64,000 nt of DNA from Warburgia ugandensis. Lineage: Eukaryota > Streptophyta > Magnoliopsida > Canellales > Canellaceae. A program made the translations under genes and the position numbers. A model generated the notes under the pieces. That model did not search any database, was not told where the DNA came from, and was given only the letters and a program-made list of their open reading frames with translations. Positions 29,001-37,208 of this stretch are shown here, piece after piece (the first letter of the stretch is position 1; each line of letters starts with the position of its first letter). The DNA lies in NCBI GenBank assembly GCA_035236585.1, contig CP141132.1, positions 60,733,880-60,797,879 of the forward strand, in the 5' to 3' direction.

Positions 29001-32000
29001 TGTGATGATCATCTCTGATTTAGAGGAAGTGTCTAGAATATGGTGAACACACCATGTACTGAACACATATTGATATATGTCTTGGTGTCCAGCACTTGTC
29101 TGAGTGTTCTTTTTTGTAACTTCTGTATCTTTTCCTTTGATCTTTTGAATGTGGACAAAAATGTCTCTTCTACTTCTACTTCTACTTCTACTTCTACTTC
29201 TTCATGTTTTTTGTTTTCTTAAACCATGACATTACTTGATAAATAGTCATACACGCCCTTGAGTGGACTCAACCTCACAACCTACATGATTGAGACCCAC
29301 TCTTGGGCCAGTGTGCTACACTCACACACCTTACCATCTTAATGTTATTGCTAAAGTTCATATTAAATTTATTTTCTAAATGCTATTGTGGTTTGCTGCA
29401 AAACTCACTATTTGTTAAGACATATGACTGTGTCTTTGCAATTTTTATTGCTCTCATGTTATTGTGGAAGGTGTTTTTCCAACTTCTAATTTATGGTTAT
29501 TATTTTTTTAAGTGTTATGGAAACAGCCTCTTGCAAAATCCAAGGTAAGGCTGCGTACTTTAGGCCCTTGTTGTCCGCCCCTTCCACGGACCTTGCATAA
29601 GCGGGAGCTTCGTGCACCGGGGCTGCCCTTTTATCTTTTTAAGTGTTATGCTGTGTGACCTGGAGGTCACGGGGTCAAGGTGCAGAAGCAACCTCTTATA
29701 AAAAATGCAAGGTAAGGTTGTGTGCTATATACCCTTCATGATCCGCTCCTTCCCTGGACCCAGCATACGAGGGAGCTTTGTGTGCTGAGACCTTTTAAGT
29801 GTTATAAGCTTTATTTATGCTCTTTTGACTTCTGAATTTTTTTGCCTTTGCTGCAAAACTTTCTCTATTTGATACACCAGCCTGGCTTTTGCTTAGACTT
29901 TCTCAGTTATGGTTTCTCTGAGCTTTAAAGTAATAAATATGAAATTTTGAGTCCTAATCATTAAGTTATTGTAACTATGTCTCATCATTTGAGAAACTCA
30001 ATACATAAACATTTACTATTTTTATTTTAGATTGAGTCTGAATAATGGTTCCTAAAAACTTTGCAATACAAGCTATAAATAGAAACTTCAAGGTTTTGCA
30101 ATAAATCCTTTAATATCTTCCATGATTTCTAAATAAGATTTGATCTTTGTTTTCAGCCAGTTTACCTTCAATCCAATTTTAATAATTTTCCTGTTTTAAT
30201 AGTTTCCATGACCATGACATTTTGGTCTTGAATATTTTATAATATTTACTATTGAGCCAAATAACAAACCAAGTAAGCCTTGGTTCTGCTATTAATAATT
30301 AACATGACTTCCTTATATTTGAATGAAACAACGAAACAAGTAAACCTTCCGGTTTTGAATGGTTTCTATTAGAACTTTGACTTGCAGGGTCAGTTTGCTT
30401 TTGAATGATCTGTGAGAGCTTTGATTTGCAAAGTCATCCTTTTAGGAAGGCACTTTACATCTATGAACAACTATTTAAACAGAGCAGTTTATTGTTTTAA
30501 CTCAACTGCTTATGTGGACCCTTGGTAACATCATATGTTCTCTCACCCACGTTTGGCTATATGTAGCCTTAGCTGACTGAGAATATTATATTGATCCAAT
30601 CTGATTAATGGAGGTATACCTACTATGATGGTATATCTGGCCTCCACTGATCACACTGAGAATATTATCTAGACCCCAACTGGTCAATAGTGGCATATTA
30701 TCTGGACCTCTGACCATCATCATCTAATTACTGGTGGTGTATTTGGACCCAGCTGAGATGTTAGCAAGGATATTATTTGGACCTTCGGCCGTGTGGTATT
30801 TCAAGCCATATGATCAATGCAGGATACGTATGTGGTCTCAATTGATTTGTCAATGGGGAAACGTGAACTTTCTTCTGAATTTTCCTTTTGGATCAGATTT
30901 TCAACTATGGTGACATACTGGAATTATTCTATTTTAACTACAATTCAAGTTTCCAAATATTTCTTATGTAGACTGACACAACCATCTTTAGCTCTGTCTC
31001 CTTAGAAGCCTTGTACTCCAGCTATCTCTGTTAGCATGCTGTGCTATTGAGCTCACGCCTATTCTTTTTCTGAAATCTTCTGAGGACCAGAAAATCGAGG
31101 GAGTGAAACTTTTGAAGAGGAGAGCCAAGGAGACTTTGTTTTGAAAATTCTCAGTGTCACCCATTGGAAATAGATATTGTTTCTTCTTTAGACACCCCTT
31201 TTTTTTTCAAATCTTATTTTGGAACAAATGCCATAGAAATAACATGGTTGGTATGTCCACTTCATTAGAGTGAGTTTTCCCTGAAAAAGATAAACAACAA
31301 TTTTTCCACATGGCAACTACTTTCTACCATTTGAACAATCAAACTCAATAGAGTTTTTGATGGGCATCTCATGCAAAATATATTGTTGGAGATGGCGATT
31401 CATAGAGTCCTCTGTAATTCCCCTCAACTCAGTTATAGTCATGGTATCAACATAAACCATTGATAGAAATTGAATTTATGTTGAGTGCCCCAACAAGGTT
31501 GAAACCTGAGATATTGTTCACAAAGGAAAGAGATTTTAAGGAGGCTCAACAATTGGCATAAAAGTCTCAAACTAAGTTGTGCCTTCTCATTTCCTCTAAT
31601 AGATCTTTAGCTAGAAAATACTCCTATAAATTCTTGTTTGGATAGAGAGCTTTAGCTCTGTAAACCCTGAAACAAAATTCCATGAAAAAGATAAACCACA
31701 TTTCAGGTTGATTTGCTTGATTTTTAAGAAAATGGGAAAACAATGACATTATTTCAGGTTCGCCTATGTGGCAAAGGAATTACTGAAAAAGACTGTCCAA
31801 ATTTACGACCATGTTTTAAGGTCAAATTCGCACTGTCTCTTCAAAGGAAAATTTACTACATCTTTTTGAGAATGGATACATTTACCGATGGCTTACAATT
31901 TTCAGATCATAACACAAAATGCAAATACTATTTACAGCCAGATATCAAAAAGGGCAGCCCCGGTGCACGAAGCTCCCGCCTATGCGGGGTCCGGGGAAGG

Positions 32001-35000
32001 GGTGGACCACAAGGGCCTATAGTAGGCAGCCTTACCTTGCATTTTGCAAGAGGCTGATTCCACGCCTTGAACCCGTGACCTCAAGGTCACATGACGACAA
32101 CTTTTACCGTTGCGTCAAGGCTCCCCTTCTACAGCCAGATATGAGTGTATTTTAATTTAAATGATCAGAAAACACTTAGGTAACTCTATAAAGTAGTCTA
32201 AACAACAAATGAAAATTATCCCAAACTGCAGAAAATATTTGAACATTTTGCAAAAAAAGAATTTATGGTATAAAGGTAAAGTATATATTGTAGAATGAAA
32301 AGTGAGTTAAGAGATTATTGCATAATTTTGTTTGTTACATATACTATCTATTTGCCTGCATTTATCTAAGAGAACATTTATGTAAACCTAGCGTAATCCT
32401 TCCGTATACCAGAATAACTATCTTATGAATGATATCAGTGTCATGCATCAGTTTACTACATTTCCTAATAGAATGTGATCTGATCATCTAGGATCTGTGG
32501 ACAGGCATGGGTGCGGAGTGACAAAAGAAACCCCAAAAAACCAGAAACAAGGACATGGCAAATAAATATTACTCTTCTGTGATTTACTTCTTCTTCTTCT
32601 TCCTTGTATTTTCTTGTTTTCTTCAACCCTCAAAGACCCAAAGTTGCACCTCGTTCAAATGGTGTCTTCTCCCTCTTTCAACCTTGACCTTTCCCACCTT
32701 TCTCCTCTTCTCTAAGTTTTCTGCTTTCTGATGATGAAGAGGGTTCATATAGACTAAGCAGGTCTGTTCATACGGTTACCTTATAAAGCTCCTGCACAAC
32801 AGCTTACACTTGGTTACTTGTTTACCTGGAATGTCATTTAAGTAAATTTTCTTAAATGCATTACATGTAAATAAGGGATTACCCCCTCATTTGGTCCCAA
32901 TAAAAATGATTCCAGCTCTGTATTCTTCAAGAATAAAATGTCAAGTCTCCAGCTCATATAGCAGTTTCTGTGATTGAGTCAAATTTTGACTTTCAAATTC
33001 CATGGTATTTGTCATATCTGAAGCATTGAAAATTGTAACATACTATAACATCACTAAAATCAGAACTTCATTAAGAGAGTATTATGTTGTGTCTTCTAAA
33101 AATATTTTCACCAGGAAGGCAGATGTTCAGTCTAAAAGGGTCAAACCTCCATGTACATATGGGTCCTAACACCAGCAAGGTAGTAACTTTATATTTTTCT
33201 TTTCTTTATTGCTGCTCTATGAAAGAGGTGCATCTTTAATAAGAGAGTGCCTTTGAACTTGATTTTCTAGATGATTGTTGAACAGGTAGAACTTTAGTGT
33301 CAGTAGGTCTTGTAGAACACAACAGTTTTTAGATGTTTCCCTTGTGAACCTGAAGAATCAGGATGCTAATTAAACTGGATGAACCTGCTCAAATAATTTT
33401 TATGAGTGTCATCCAATGGTTATTCTTTTCATGTTGTTCCAACTATTTTTTCAGGCTCCTTGGTTGACTATTTTAGGAGGTAATGATCACACCTGCTAAG
33501 TCGGAAACACTTCCAACTTGCAACCAGGTGCATTTTTGCTTTATGAAGGGGAAACCATGAATTATCTATTTCTCTCTTTGGGATCAGTCCACAAGGTATG
33601 GCAATCATTAAGTTTCGTGATATGATGAAGGGATTCTTCAGGGTAATCAAACAACAGGCCCCTTCAAAGAAAAGATACCTAGACAATGAGTCATTTTATG
33701 GCTCAGCCGCATATGGTTGGCCAGTGAGTGTTCAGTTAGTAGGATAACCAAATGGCAGCCCTTCGGACATAGATACTTAGAGAATGAGTTATTTTATGGT
33801 TTGGTTGCATATGGTTGGCCAGTGTGTTCATGAGTTGAGCCATTTATTTGCTAGGAATTGCTATGAATGGCCACATGTATCTGCTTCCTCAAGCGATTCT
33901 ATACCTTTGTGTTGTGTAGGCATTCTTGAAGAATGCAGATCATTATTTATTTTCTCCGTCCATTTGAATGCAACAGGTGGGACACTTATAATCAGTCCTC
34001 TTATCAAAGGAGCTATTCAACGAGCAAAAAATAATTTGTTTGATTGAACAAATTGCCTCTGTTGCACTTCCACCGATGCACAAAAATTATGTACAGGCAG
34101 TAATAACTCTTTGAAGACGACCACATATGCCAACTTCTCACTTGCCAGGCATTGAAAATGAAAAACAAAAACAGAATACTTTCTGAGCACACAAATCACT
34201 CGGATTCTTAACCTAACATCAAGTTGGCCATTTTAGATTTGCCATCAGAAAGAACTTCTGGTTTATAAGCTGGAACTTGACTGCTTGGAAACTGATATAT
34301 CAAATATAATCGGGCAAGATGAGTTCCTGCACCTTCTCGTCACATCAGTCTTGGTGGAACCTTCCAAGGGAATCCAGGACTGACCAAAGTTGGAGGAGTG
34401 TTTAGTTTTTATCCGTGAGGGATATTGAAGTTTTTATGGGCCAAATCAGATCCAAACTTTTGCATCTATGGATCCTTGGGGACAATATTGCTGGATTTTT
34501 TAAAGTGGAAGTGATGTATCCTAGTTTGCAGACTCAATTTCATGGTTTAAGACATTAGCCTAGTCGGACGGAAGTTGGTTGGGTGCTATTATCCATCAAA
34601 TAATTGATATTCCTTCAAGTCGTAATGATAGTAAACTCCTTGGCTAGAGGAATTGTTGATTGTTGCTAGTAATGTATAGCTAGTGCCTTCCCCATCATAT
34701 GCAGAAATTTATTTATGGTTGTCTACTGTACCCATAATATATTTGTCTCCAGTAGTGATTATGACGCTAACTTTAGATGTTACGGAGTTTCCATCTCCAC
34801 CTGATTTAGACCCTGAGCAATTCTTGTGGAGGTTTCATCTCAACCTGATTTGGACCCCTGTGCAACTCCATTGCTTATTAATGAATTCCACTCTGTTATC
34901 TGACCAAAAAATAGGTCATGCTATCTGTGATTCTTCAAAATTTGTATATTTGGGGACCTTGATTTTTATCAATTTTTTCAGCTGTTAATTCATTAACTAA

Positions 35001-36924
35001 TAAAGGGCAGCCTGGTGCACGAAGCTCCCACGTATGTGGGTCCAGGGAAGGGGTGGACCACAAAGGGCCTATTATATGCAGCCTTTACCTTGCATTTTGC
35101 AAGAGGCTGTCTCCGCACCTCAAACTTGTGAGGTCACCAGCGACAAGTCACCGTTGCACCACGAGGTTGTTAATTCATTAACTGCCTGGAGAAAATGTGG
35201 TCATGCATTGTTGGAAGGATTGCTGGAAATTTTGAATTTTGCTCTTCTTGTTGATGACTGTTCATGCCCATTGTTGATATTATTCATTGCCACTGACAAT
35301 GTGTTTTTAGCGAACTCATCTCAGGGGCTGATTTGACTAGGTTCTGGTTATTACAGGCAAAAAGGACCTTGTTGATGAGACATGAAGCCGAGACCAAGTC
35401 AAATGCTTATTGGCTTGGATTGCTAGCACATTTGCAAGCTTCTTCTGTTCCTAGAAAGGTACCACTGCAGTTACAAGCTGTGTTCAAACTCAACTTTGGA
35501 ACTAGGGGTTTTAATTTCACACCCAATCCTTCCAACCAGCCTTGTTTTGTCCTGTAGTTCATGAAATTTGTAGTTAAAATAACATGGCTTAAGCGTGTAA
35601 CTTTTCTTACAATAATGTGGTTAGATAACTTCCTATTGATGACTGTGGATTCAGGACATTTCATGCATTAAAGACCTACCTTTGCTATATGAAGCTGCTA
35701 CAATTGAGGATGTATATGTTGCATATGAGCATTTGAAGGTAGATGAAGAATCTTTATTTTCATGTATTGGGATTGCTGGAGCACAAGCAGGAGAAGAAAC
35801 ATCTGGTAAGACATTTCCCTTTCAAATTCTTAGATATATTGCCCAAGTGTTGTTGCCAACACAATGTTCTTAATAGAGGGTTCCTGGCCAATGCCCTCAT
35901 TTCATTCATATTGTATTAATTTCTGTTCCTGGATTTGTAATATCTAATGGCTAGAGAATATTTAGTAATACCTTTTGCTCTATGGTATCTGTAAATATTG
36001 GTAATCAGATCAAATGAGCATGCAAACGGAACCATAAACATTAAATTTCTGCCCACTCTAAGTTGCCATGTTCTCATCTAAAATCCATAAACTGGGATTT
36101 ATTAGTTGTGTTATTTTTCTTATCAACTTACTAATTTTGTAATAATACCAAAGTGTTTGATGTCTGGAATGCGTGATGAAAAAGTGATGCCAATGTGCAT
36201 GGATATGCCTATATAGATAAAAAGGGAAATTTGTAAATTATTTGTTTCATATATAAATAGCCAACTGAGAAGCCTGAATTAGCTTCCCAAATCTGGTTCT
36301 TATACAAACTCCCAGCCTGGTAGTAAGCGCAACTGACTTATGGAAGATCTTGTCTAGTGGGATCCAAATCATTCAAATAATGTTTATGTTAAAATTGTAC
36401 GTAATGCAAATGTCTTTCTTTAACATAGCTAAATGATAAGTATGTTCCTGGAGCTGATATATGAGGACGCACCCACAAGTATAAGCTCTTGTAAAAGGCT
36501 TCCCATAGACAGTCCCGAATAGTATTTTCATGTTCAAGAAAATGTACCTGGAGAACACGGTAGATTGTAAAAATAAGGTAGCTATGAGCTGGAGGATCGA
36601 TAAAGAAGTGCGAATTAGGGACTTGTCGGAAAAGGGGAGCTTCTCCTTCCAGCTCTGTTTAGTTTCTAGTAGCTGTTCTCTACATATCTTCATTTATGTG
36701 CTATGCACTTTAATCTATTGTATGTTACATGTTTGTGATTATTCTTGTCATATGGTAGTACATTCCATTTTATATCTTAGCATTATGTTTCATTATTCAT
36801 CTCATTCTTTTAATGTTCTCTTTACCTTTCAGCACCTGTGGAAGATGAAGAATCAGAGATCAGTCACCATGGAGTTCTCCCCATTGGCCGTGGTCTCTCA
36901 ACAATGACTAGGCCTACCACCTGA
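274..36924 (+). CDS. SPP: Stromal processing peptidase, chloroplast (M16 metallopeptidase), 3' half of gene, 14 spliced exons
   Basis: The spliced product matches the C-terminal half of plant SPP, the stromal zinc endopeptidase that cleaves transit peptides from imported precursors. Exons: 274-498, 3178-3381, 7979-8149, 9923-10072, 10246-10383, 11230-11457, 11704-11856, 12591-12720, 16651-16786, 28202-28322, 28423-28503, 35357-35458, 35655-35805, 36833-36924. All junctions are GT-AG and keep one open frame of about 693 codons ending in TGA. Recognisable blocks include LIVGGGRA, RTLSEGG, HLINCSLESTEEF, AMLNGDERFVEPTP, and TTVRDSLGLTYDV, which contains the Arg and Tyr expected of an M16 C-terminal domain. 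The protein ends in STMTRPTT. The family is about 1,260 aa (from memory), so the N-terminal half with the HxxEH zinc motif and transit peptide lies before this window. No frameshift or internal stop is seen, so the gene looks functional. Naming rests on recalled similarity, not a search; the PQQL-like M16 protease is the alternative but fits less well. Confidence 0.88.
499..3177 (+). other. SPP: SPP intron, 2.7 kb, nothing recognised
   Basis: AT-rich intron bounded by GT-AG. I see no SINE, LINE coding remnant, clear TIR pair or long simple repeat in it. Confidence 0.7.
3178..3381 (+). CDS. SPP: SPP exon b
   Basis: 68 codons in phase 0, acceptor TTTGGCAG, donor GTTTAG. The junction with the previous exon reads TLDE/VNSIGAEVLEF. 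The exon continues through PLPAAIVACVPKKLHIDGVG and ends QAEPE. Confidence 0.88.
3848..6960 (-). mobile_element. RTE-type LINE, nearly full coding span, inactivated
   Basis: A non-LTR retrotransposon inserted antisense in an SPP intron. Reading on the minus strand, the order is an APE endonuclease start (RITTWNIGTL, ACIQETKW, about 6700-6590), the rest of the endonuclease (QHRLMVMDI near 5980), and a 530-codon reverse transcriptase frame (5888-4296) with FIDLKKAYDRVPRE and LHQGSALSPY. A C-terminal piece in another frame (4347-4141) carries RMSVAEMRMLRWMSGKTRKDR. The tail is a short TGA repeat (TCA at 3848-3862), typical of RTE. The copy is dead. The catalytic box expected as FADD reads FANE (4611-4637), the endonuclease GDLNGHVG reads GANLNGHVG, a stop splits the endonuclease, and frameshifts lie near 5889 and 4340. 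The 5' end is uncertain. Confidence 0.85.
7015..7275. repeat. Tandem duplication, unit about 143 bp
   Basis: Two diverged copies share GATGATTTTCATTTCTTCC, AATATACAAATGCATATTC and CCCTTGCCGGCTGGC at an offset of 143 bp. The array lies in the SPP intron just beyond the 5' end of the RTE element. Its origin is unknown. Confidence 0.75.
7979..8149 (+). CDS. SPP: SPP exon c
   Basis: 57 codons in phase 0, acceptor ATTGGCAG, donor GTATTC. It encodes LEVPKELLSWPQLQEL... and DTGITQCLLSNGIPVNYK, the start of the second M16 half, where the pattern 'LSNGI.VNYK' is typical of M16 repeats. Confidence 0.88.
8784..9621. mobile_element. Non-autonomous TIR DNA element (838 bp)
   Basis: The ends are inverted copies of TAGTTGTCAATACCG (8784-8798 and 9607-9621). 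Subterminal 'AATACCGG' and 'GGTATTG' motifs recur on both sides (8850-8880, 9470-9610). No transposase frame is seen. I could not find a convincing target duplication, so the superfamily is not assigned. It sits in the SPP intron 8150-9922. Confidence 0.6.
9923..10072 (+). CDS. SPP: SPP exon d
   Basis: 50 codons in phase 0, acceptor GGTTTTAG, donor GTATTT. It encodes MRLIVGGGRATENSDSKGA and VGVRTLSEGGRVGNFSREQ. This is the position equivalent to the zinc-motif region of an active M16 half. No HxxEH is present, as expected for the inactive second half. Confidence 0.9.
10246..10383 (+). CDS. SPP: SPP exon e
   Basis: 46 codons in phase 0, acceptor CTTCAG, donor GTAATT. It encodes VELFCVNHLINCSLESTEEF and then MEFRFTLRDNGM...LLHMVLE. 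The preceding intron is only 173 bp. Confidence 0.9.
10384..11229 (+). other. SPP: SPP intron, nothing recognised
   Basis: An 846-bp AT-rich intron with GT-AG ends and no repeat or coding remnant that I can identify. Confidence 0.7.
11230..11457 (+). CDS. SPP: SPP exon f
   Basis: 76 codons in phase 0, acceptor TTTTTGCAG, donor GTGCGT. It encodes HSVWLEDAFDRAIQVYLSYY, then KSLERSTAHKLMLAMLNGDE and KDAVMSQFVGDNME. It is the longest exon in the window and is strongly protein-like throughout. Confidence 0.9.
11704..11856 (+). CDS. SPP: SPP exon g
   Basis: 51 codons in phase 0, acceptor TCTTCAG, donor GTAAGA. It encodes VSIVGDFTEDDIVSCILDYL, the M16 'GDF' strand and helix, and ends with PSPSDLQFQQ. 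Confidence 0.9.
11857..12590 (+). other. SPP: SPP intron, nothing recognised
   Basis: A 734-bp AT-rich intron with GT-AG ends and no identifiable element. Confidence 0.7.
12591..12720 (+). CDS. SPP: SPP exon h
   Basis: 43 codons plus one base (phase 1 at the 3' end), acceptor TTCTGGCAG, donor GTAATT. It encodes VFLKDTDERACAYIAGPAPN and RWGFTVEG, then enters a low-conservation linker. Confidence 0.88.
12916..13057 (+). mobile_element. Au SINE, 5'-truncated
   Basis: A tRNA-derived SINE of the Au family that lacks the A-box end. It begins at the B-box side (GGTCACGGGTTCAAGG), has the body CCGGACCCCGCATAGGCGGG and ends CTGCCCTTTTT. It is flanked by a perfect 13-bp target duplication, TAATGCATCATGG (12903-12915 and 13058-13070). 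The truncation therefore happened during insertion. Confidence 0.88.
13071..16650 (+). other. SPP: Rest of SPP intron, no gene seen
   Basis: Apart from the Au SINE at 14554-14733 the interval is unique-looking AT-rich DNA. Short open frames at 15400-15900 show no protein-like pattern. Confidence 0.6.
14554..14733 (-). mobile_element. Au SINE, full length, antisense
   Basis: On the minus strand it begins GGGGAGCCTTGGCGCAACGG (A box), followed by a B box with one change, the SINE body and a GCTGCCCCCTTTT end. The target duplication is weak (TCCATAAAAG / TTCATAAGAA). It lies in SPP intron 12721-16650. Confidence 0.85.
16651..16786 (+). CDS. SPP: SPP exon i
   Basis: Acceptor ATCTACAG, donor GTACTC. 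The first two bases complete an Asp codon with the single base left by the previous exon. The exon runs through an acidic linker to HPLFFGITLGLLAEIINS. It ends with two bases of an Arg codon, completed by the next exon 11.4 kb away. Confidence 0.87.
17270..17935. repeat. Minisatellite, about 50-57 bp units, about 12 degenerate copies
   Basis: Repeated units carry 'AAGCTATTTACATGGTGGGC', 'CTAGAAGCTATCCACACC' and 'CATTTTCAAATAAG' with substitutions and length changes. The array occupies the middle of the TIR element at 16889-18625. Confidence 0.8.
17960..18150. repeat. Short minisatellite, about 40-bp units, about 4 copies
   Basis: Units share 'TTCATGGTATGCATGGAGG' and 'CCACAAA'-type stretches with variation. 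The array directly follows the longer one at 17270-17935. Confidence 0.6.
18206..18393 (-). mobile_element. Au SINE, diverged, antisense
   Basis: The minus strand begins GGGGAGCCTTGGCACAATGG and ends in a 13-base T run (plus-strand A run 18206-18218). The body is heavily substituted, so this is an old copy. It sits within the TIR element at 16889-18625. Confidence 0.8.
19926..20099 (+). mobile_element. Au SINE, full length
   Basis: Starts GGGGAACCTTGGCACGGCGG, then B-box GGGTTCGAGGC, and ends GGGCTGCCCTTTT. It is flanked by an imperfect target duplication, CATGGAAGCCATAG / CATGGAAGCTGTAG. Confidence 0.87.
21979..22167 (+). mobile_element. Au SINE, full length with small internal duplication
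   Basis: Starts GGGAGCCTTGGCGCAGCGG, has B-box GGGTTCAAGTC and ends CTACCCTTTTTT. The target duplication ATCCAAACTTCA flanks it. A 9-10 bp internal repeat (CTTTGTGGT twice near 22090-22110) makes it longer than its relatives. Confidence 0.88.
23004..23093. repeat. (CA)n microsatellite, about 45 units
   Basis: Uninterrupted CA dinucleotide run in the SPP 11.4-kb intron. The open frame on the other strand (Cys-Val repeat) is an artefact of it. Confidence 0.97.
23375..24300 (-). mobile_element. RTE-type LINE fragment, 3' part, decayed
   Basis: Aligns by eye with 3910-4820 of the larger RTE copy. The minus strand carries RMSTAKMPMLRWMSGKTRKDR and an RLRWFGHVHQ-type tail. Several frameshifts and stops are present. 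The last about 60 bp and the TGA tail are missing, and nothing upstream of the reverse transcriptase C-terminal half remains. Confidence 0.8.
24331..24419. repeat. Perfect-stem hairpin (27-bp arms, 35-nt loop)
   Basis: The arms at 24331-24357 and 24393-24419 are reverse complements at 25 of 27 positions, including 21 consecutive paired bases (core TTGAAAGCCTTTCGATAT). The size resembles a small-RNA precursor or a tiny foldback element. It lies just beyond the RTE fragment in an SPP intron. Confidence 0.8.
24440..26260. repeat. Diverged duplicated segment in SPP intron
   Basis: Segments near 24450-24850 and 25650-26250 share landmarks: AGGTRTRTAAAGRAYCTCAAAGCTA, a GTTATTTGA.CC.CATTCTT block, GCCCAGG.CT, and an AACCACC...AGGGTTC block that also recurs near 26030 and 26160. 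It reads as an old duplication with further local copies. No gene is recognised. Confidence 0.45.
26270..28201 (+). other. SPP: SPP intron remainder, no gene seen
   Basis: AT-rich DNA with purine-rich patches (26460-26530). No coding remnant or repeat family is recognised before the acceptor at 28201. Confidence 0.6.
28202..28322 (+). CDS. SPP: SPP exon j (M16 R/Y motif)
   Basis: Acceptor GTGCATAG, donor GTACAC. The first base completes the Arg codon of the previous exon. It encodes LFTTVRDSLGLTYDVSFELS and RLKLGWYVVSVTSTPGK. The R...Y spacing (VRDSLGLTY) is the C-terminal M16 substrate-binding pair. Confidence 0.9.
28423..28503 (+). CDS. SPP: SPP exon k
   Basis: 27 codons in phase 0, acceptor CCTTGCAG, donor GTTAGT. 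It encodes VYKAVDACKNVLRGLSDSKI followed by TQRELDR. The intron before it is only 100 bp. Confidence 0.9.
28684..28862 (+). mobile_element. Au SINE, full length, best-preserved copy
   Basis: A box TGGCGCAACGG at 28693-28703 and B box GGTTCAAGGC at 28737-28746, followed by GCCTCTTGCAAAATGCAAGG and an end GGGGCTGCCCTTTT. A 16-bp target duplication with one mismatch flanks it: ACACTACGCAGCTCAG (28666-28681) and ACACTACGCAACTCAG (28863-28878). Confidence 0.93.
29167..29201. repeat. (TACTTC)n hexanucleotide repeat, about 5-6 units
   Basis: Short simple repeat in SPP intron 28504-35356. Confidence 0.85.
29520..29633 (+). mobile_element. Au SINE, 5'-truncated, first of a stacked pair
   Basis: Lacks both promoter boxes. 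It starts GAAACAGCCTCTTGCAAAAT and ends GGGGCTGCCCTTTT. It is bounded by TTTTTAAGTGTTATG at 29505-29519 and 29636-29650. Confidence 0.85.
29651..29792 (+). mobile_element. Au SINE, 5'-truncated, second of a stacked pair
   Basis: Begins CTGTGTGACCTGGAGGTCAC, keeps a diverged B box (GGGGTCAAGG) and ends GAGACC with a short T run. The target sequence TTTTAAGTGTTAT occurs a third time at 29793-29805, so both SINEs use the same target site. Confidence 0.82.
30585..30790. repeat. Degenerate tandem repeat with ATATTATCTGGACC motif
   Basis: About four diverged units of 50-65 bp share 'GAGAATATTATCTAGACC', 'CATATTATCTGGACC' and 'GATATTATTTGGACC'. No coding pattern. Confidence 0.5.
31947..32126 (-). 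mobile_element. Au SINE, full length, antisense
   Basis: On the minus strand it begins GGGGAGCCTTGACGCAACGG, has an intact B box (GGGTTCAAGGC) and ends GGGGCTGCCCTTTTT. A perfect 13-bp target duplication, TACAGCCAGATAT, flanks it (31933-31945 and 32130-32142). It is one of the youngest-looking copies. Confidence 0.92.
32160..34980 (+). other. SPP: SPP intron interior, no gene seen
   Basis: AT-rich DNA without recognised repeats. Short open frames (33784-34047, 34683-34988) lack protein-like conservation or splice context. Confidence 0.6.
34999..35167 (-). mobile_element. Au SINE, antisense
   Basis: The plus strand reads AAAGGGCAGCCTGGTGCACG ... CACCGTTGCACCACGAGG. It is flanked by a perfect 16-bp target duplication, TGTTAATTCATTAACT (34983-34998 and 35168-35183). 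The element's 5' end is slightly short. It lies 190 bp before an SPP exon. Confidence 0.9.
35357..35458 (+). CDS. SPP: SPP exon l
   Basis: 34 codons in phase 0, acceptor TTACAG, donor GTACCA. It encodes AKRTLLMRHEAETKSNAYWL and then HLQASSVPRK. It joins RELDR to AKRTLLMRHE, a typical M16 C-terminal helix. Confidence 0.9.
35655..35805 (+). CDS. SPP: SPP exon m
   Basis: 50 codons plus one base, acceptor GATTCAG, donor GTAAGA. It encodes DISCIKDLPLLYEAATIEDV, then YEHLKVDEESLFSCIGIAGA and QAGEE. Confidence 0.9.
35806..36832 (+). other. SPP: SPP last intron, nothing recognised
   Basis: A 1,027-bp intron, AT-rich, with no repeat identified. Confidence 0.7.
36833..36924 (+). CDS. SPP: SPP last coding exon
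   Basis: Acceptor ACCTTTCAG, stop TGA at 36922-36924. Two bases complete an Ala codon. The exon then encodes an acidic stretch (EDEESE), GVLPIGRGLSTMTRPTT and the stop. The tail matches the conserved C-terminus I recall for plant SPP. Confidence 0.9.
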
Positions 36925-37208
36925 TCAAGACTGAAACAAGGTCAAGTGCCTTTGCACAAAAAGGATCTTGAATTATAGGAGGTAAGTTGAGATGCATAGA
37001 TGGTTGTTATGCATGCTGCGAGTGCAAATTTGTACTGTATTCAACAGAGCCCGGAGCCAGTCTACTATTTTTTGTTTAGATCACTAAATAATTTTCTCTA
37101 GTTGCCGTCTCTTGTGAAGAATAGATCCACAGGTATATTGTCACCTGTTAGCAACCTTGACACTCTCTGTAAAGTTTATATTTATAATTTTATTTTTTGA
37201 TAATAAAT
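36925..37208 (+). terminator. SPP: SPP 3' UTR with candidate poly(A) signal
   Basis: The non-coding stretch after the SPP stop has AATAAA at 37203-37208, with another AATAAA at 37603-37608. A strong splice-donor-like AG/GTAAGT at 36980-36987 and an acceptor-like TGCAG ending at 37841 leave open an intron in the 3' UTR and a transcript end farther downstream. The exact end cannot be fixed without RNA data. Confidence 0.4.

Noticed and set aside
36530..36907. 125-codon plus-strand open frame over the last SPP exon
   Set aside because: Wrong frame for SPP; the SPP frame through 36833-36924 gives the conserved tail.
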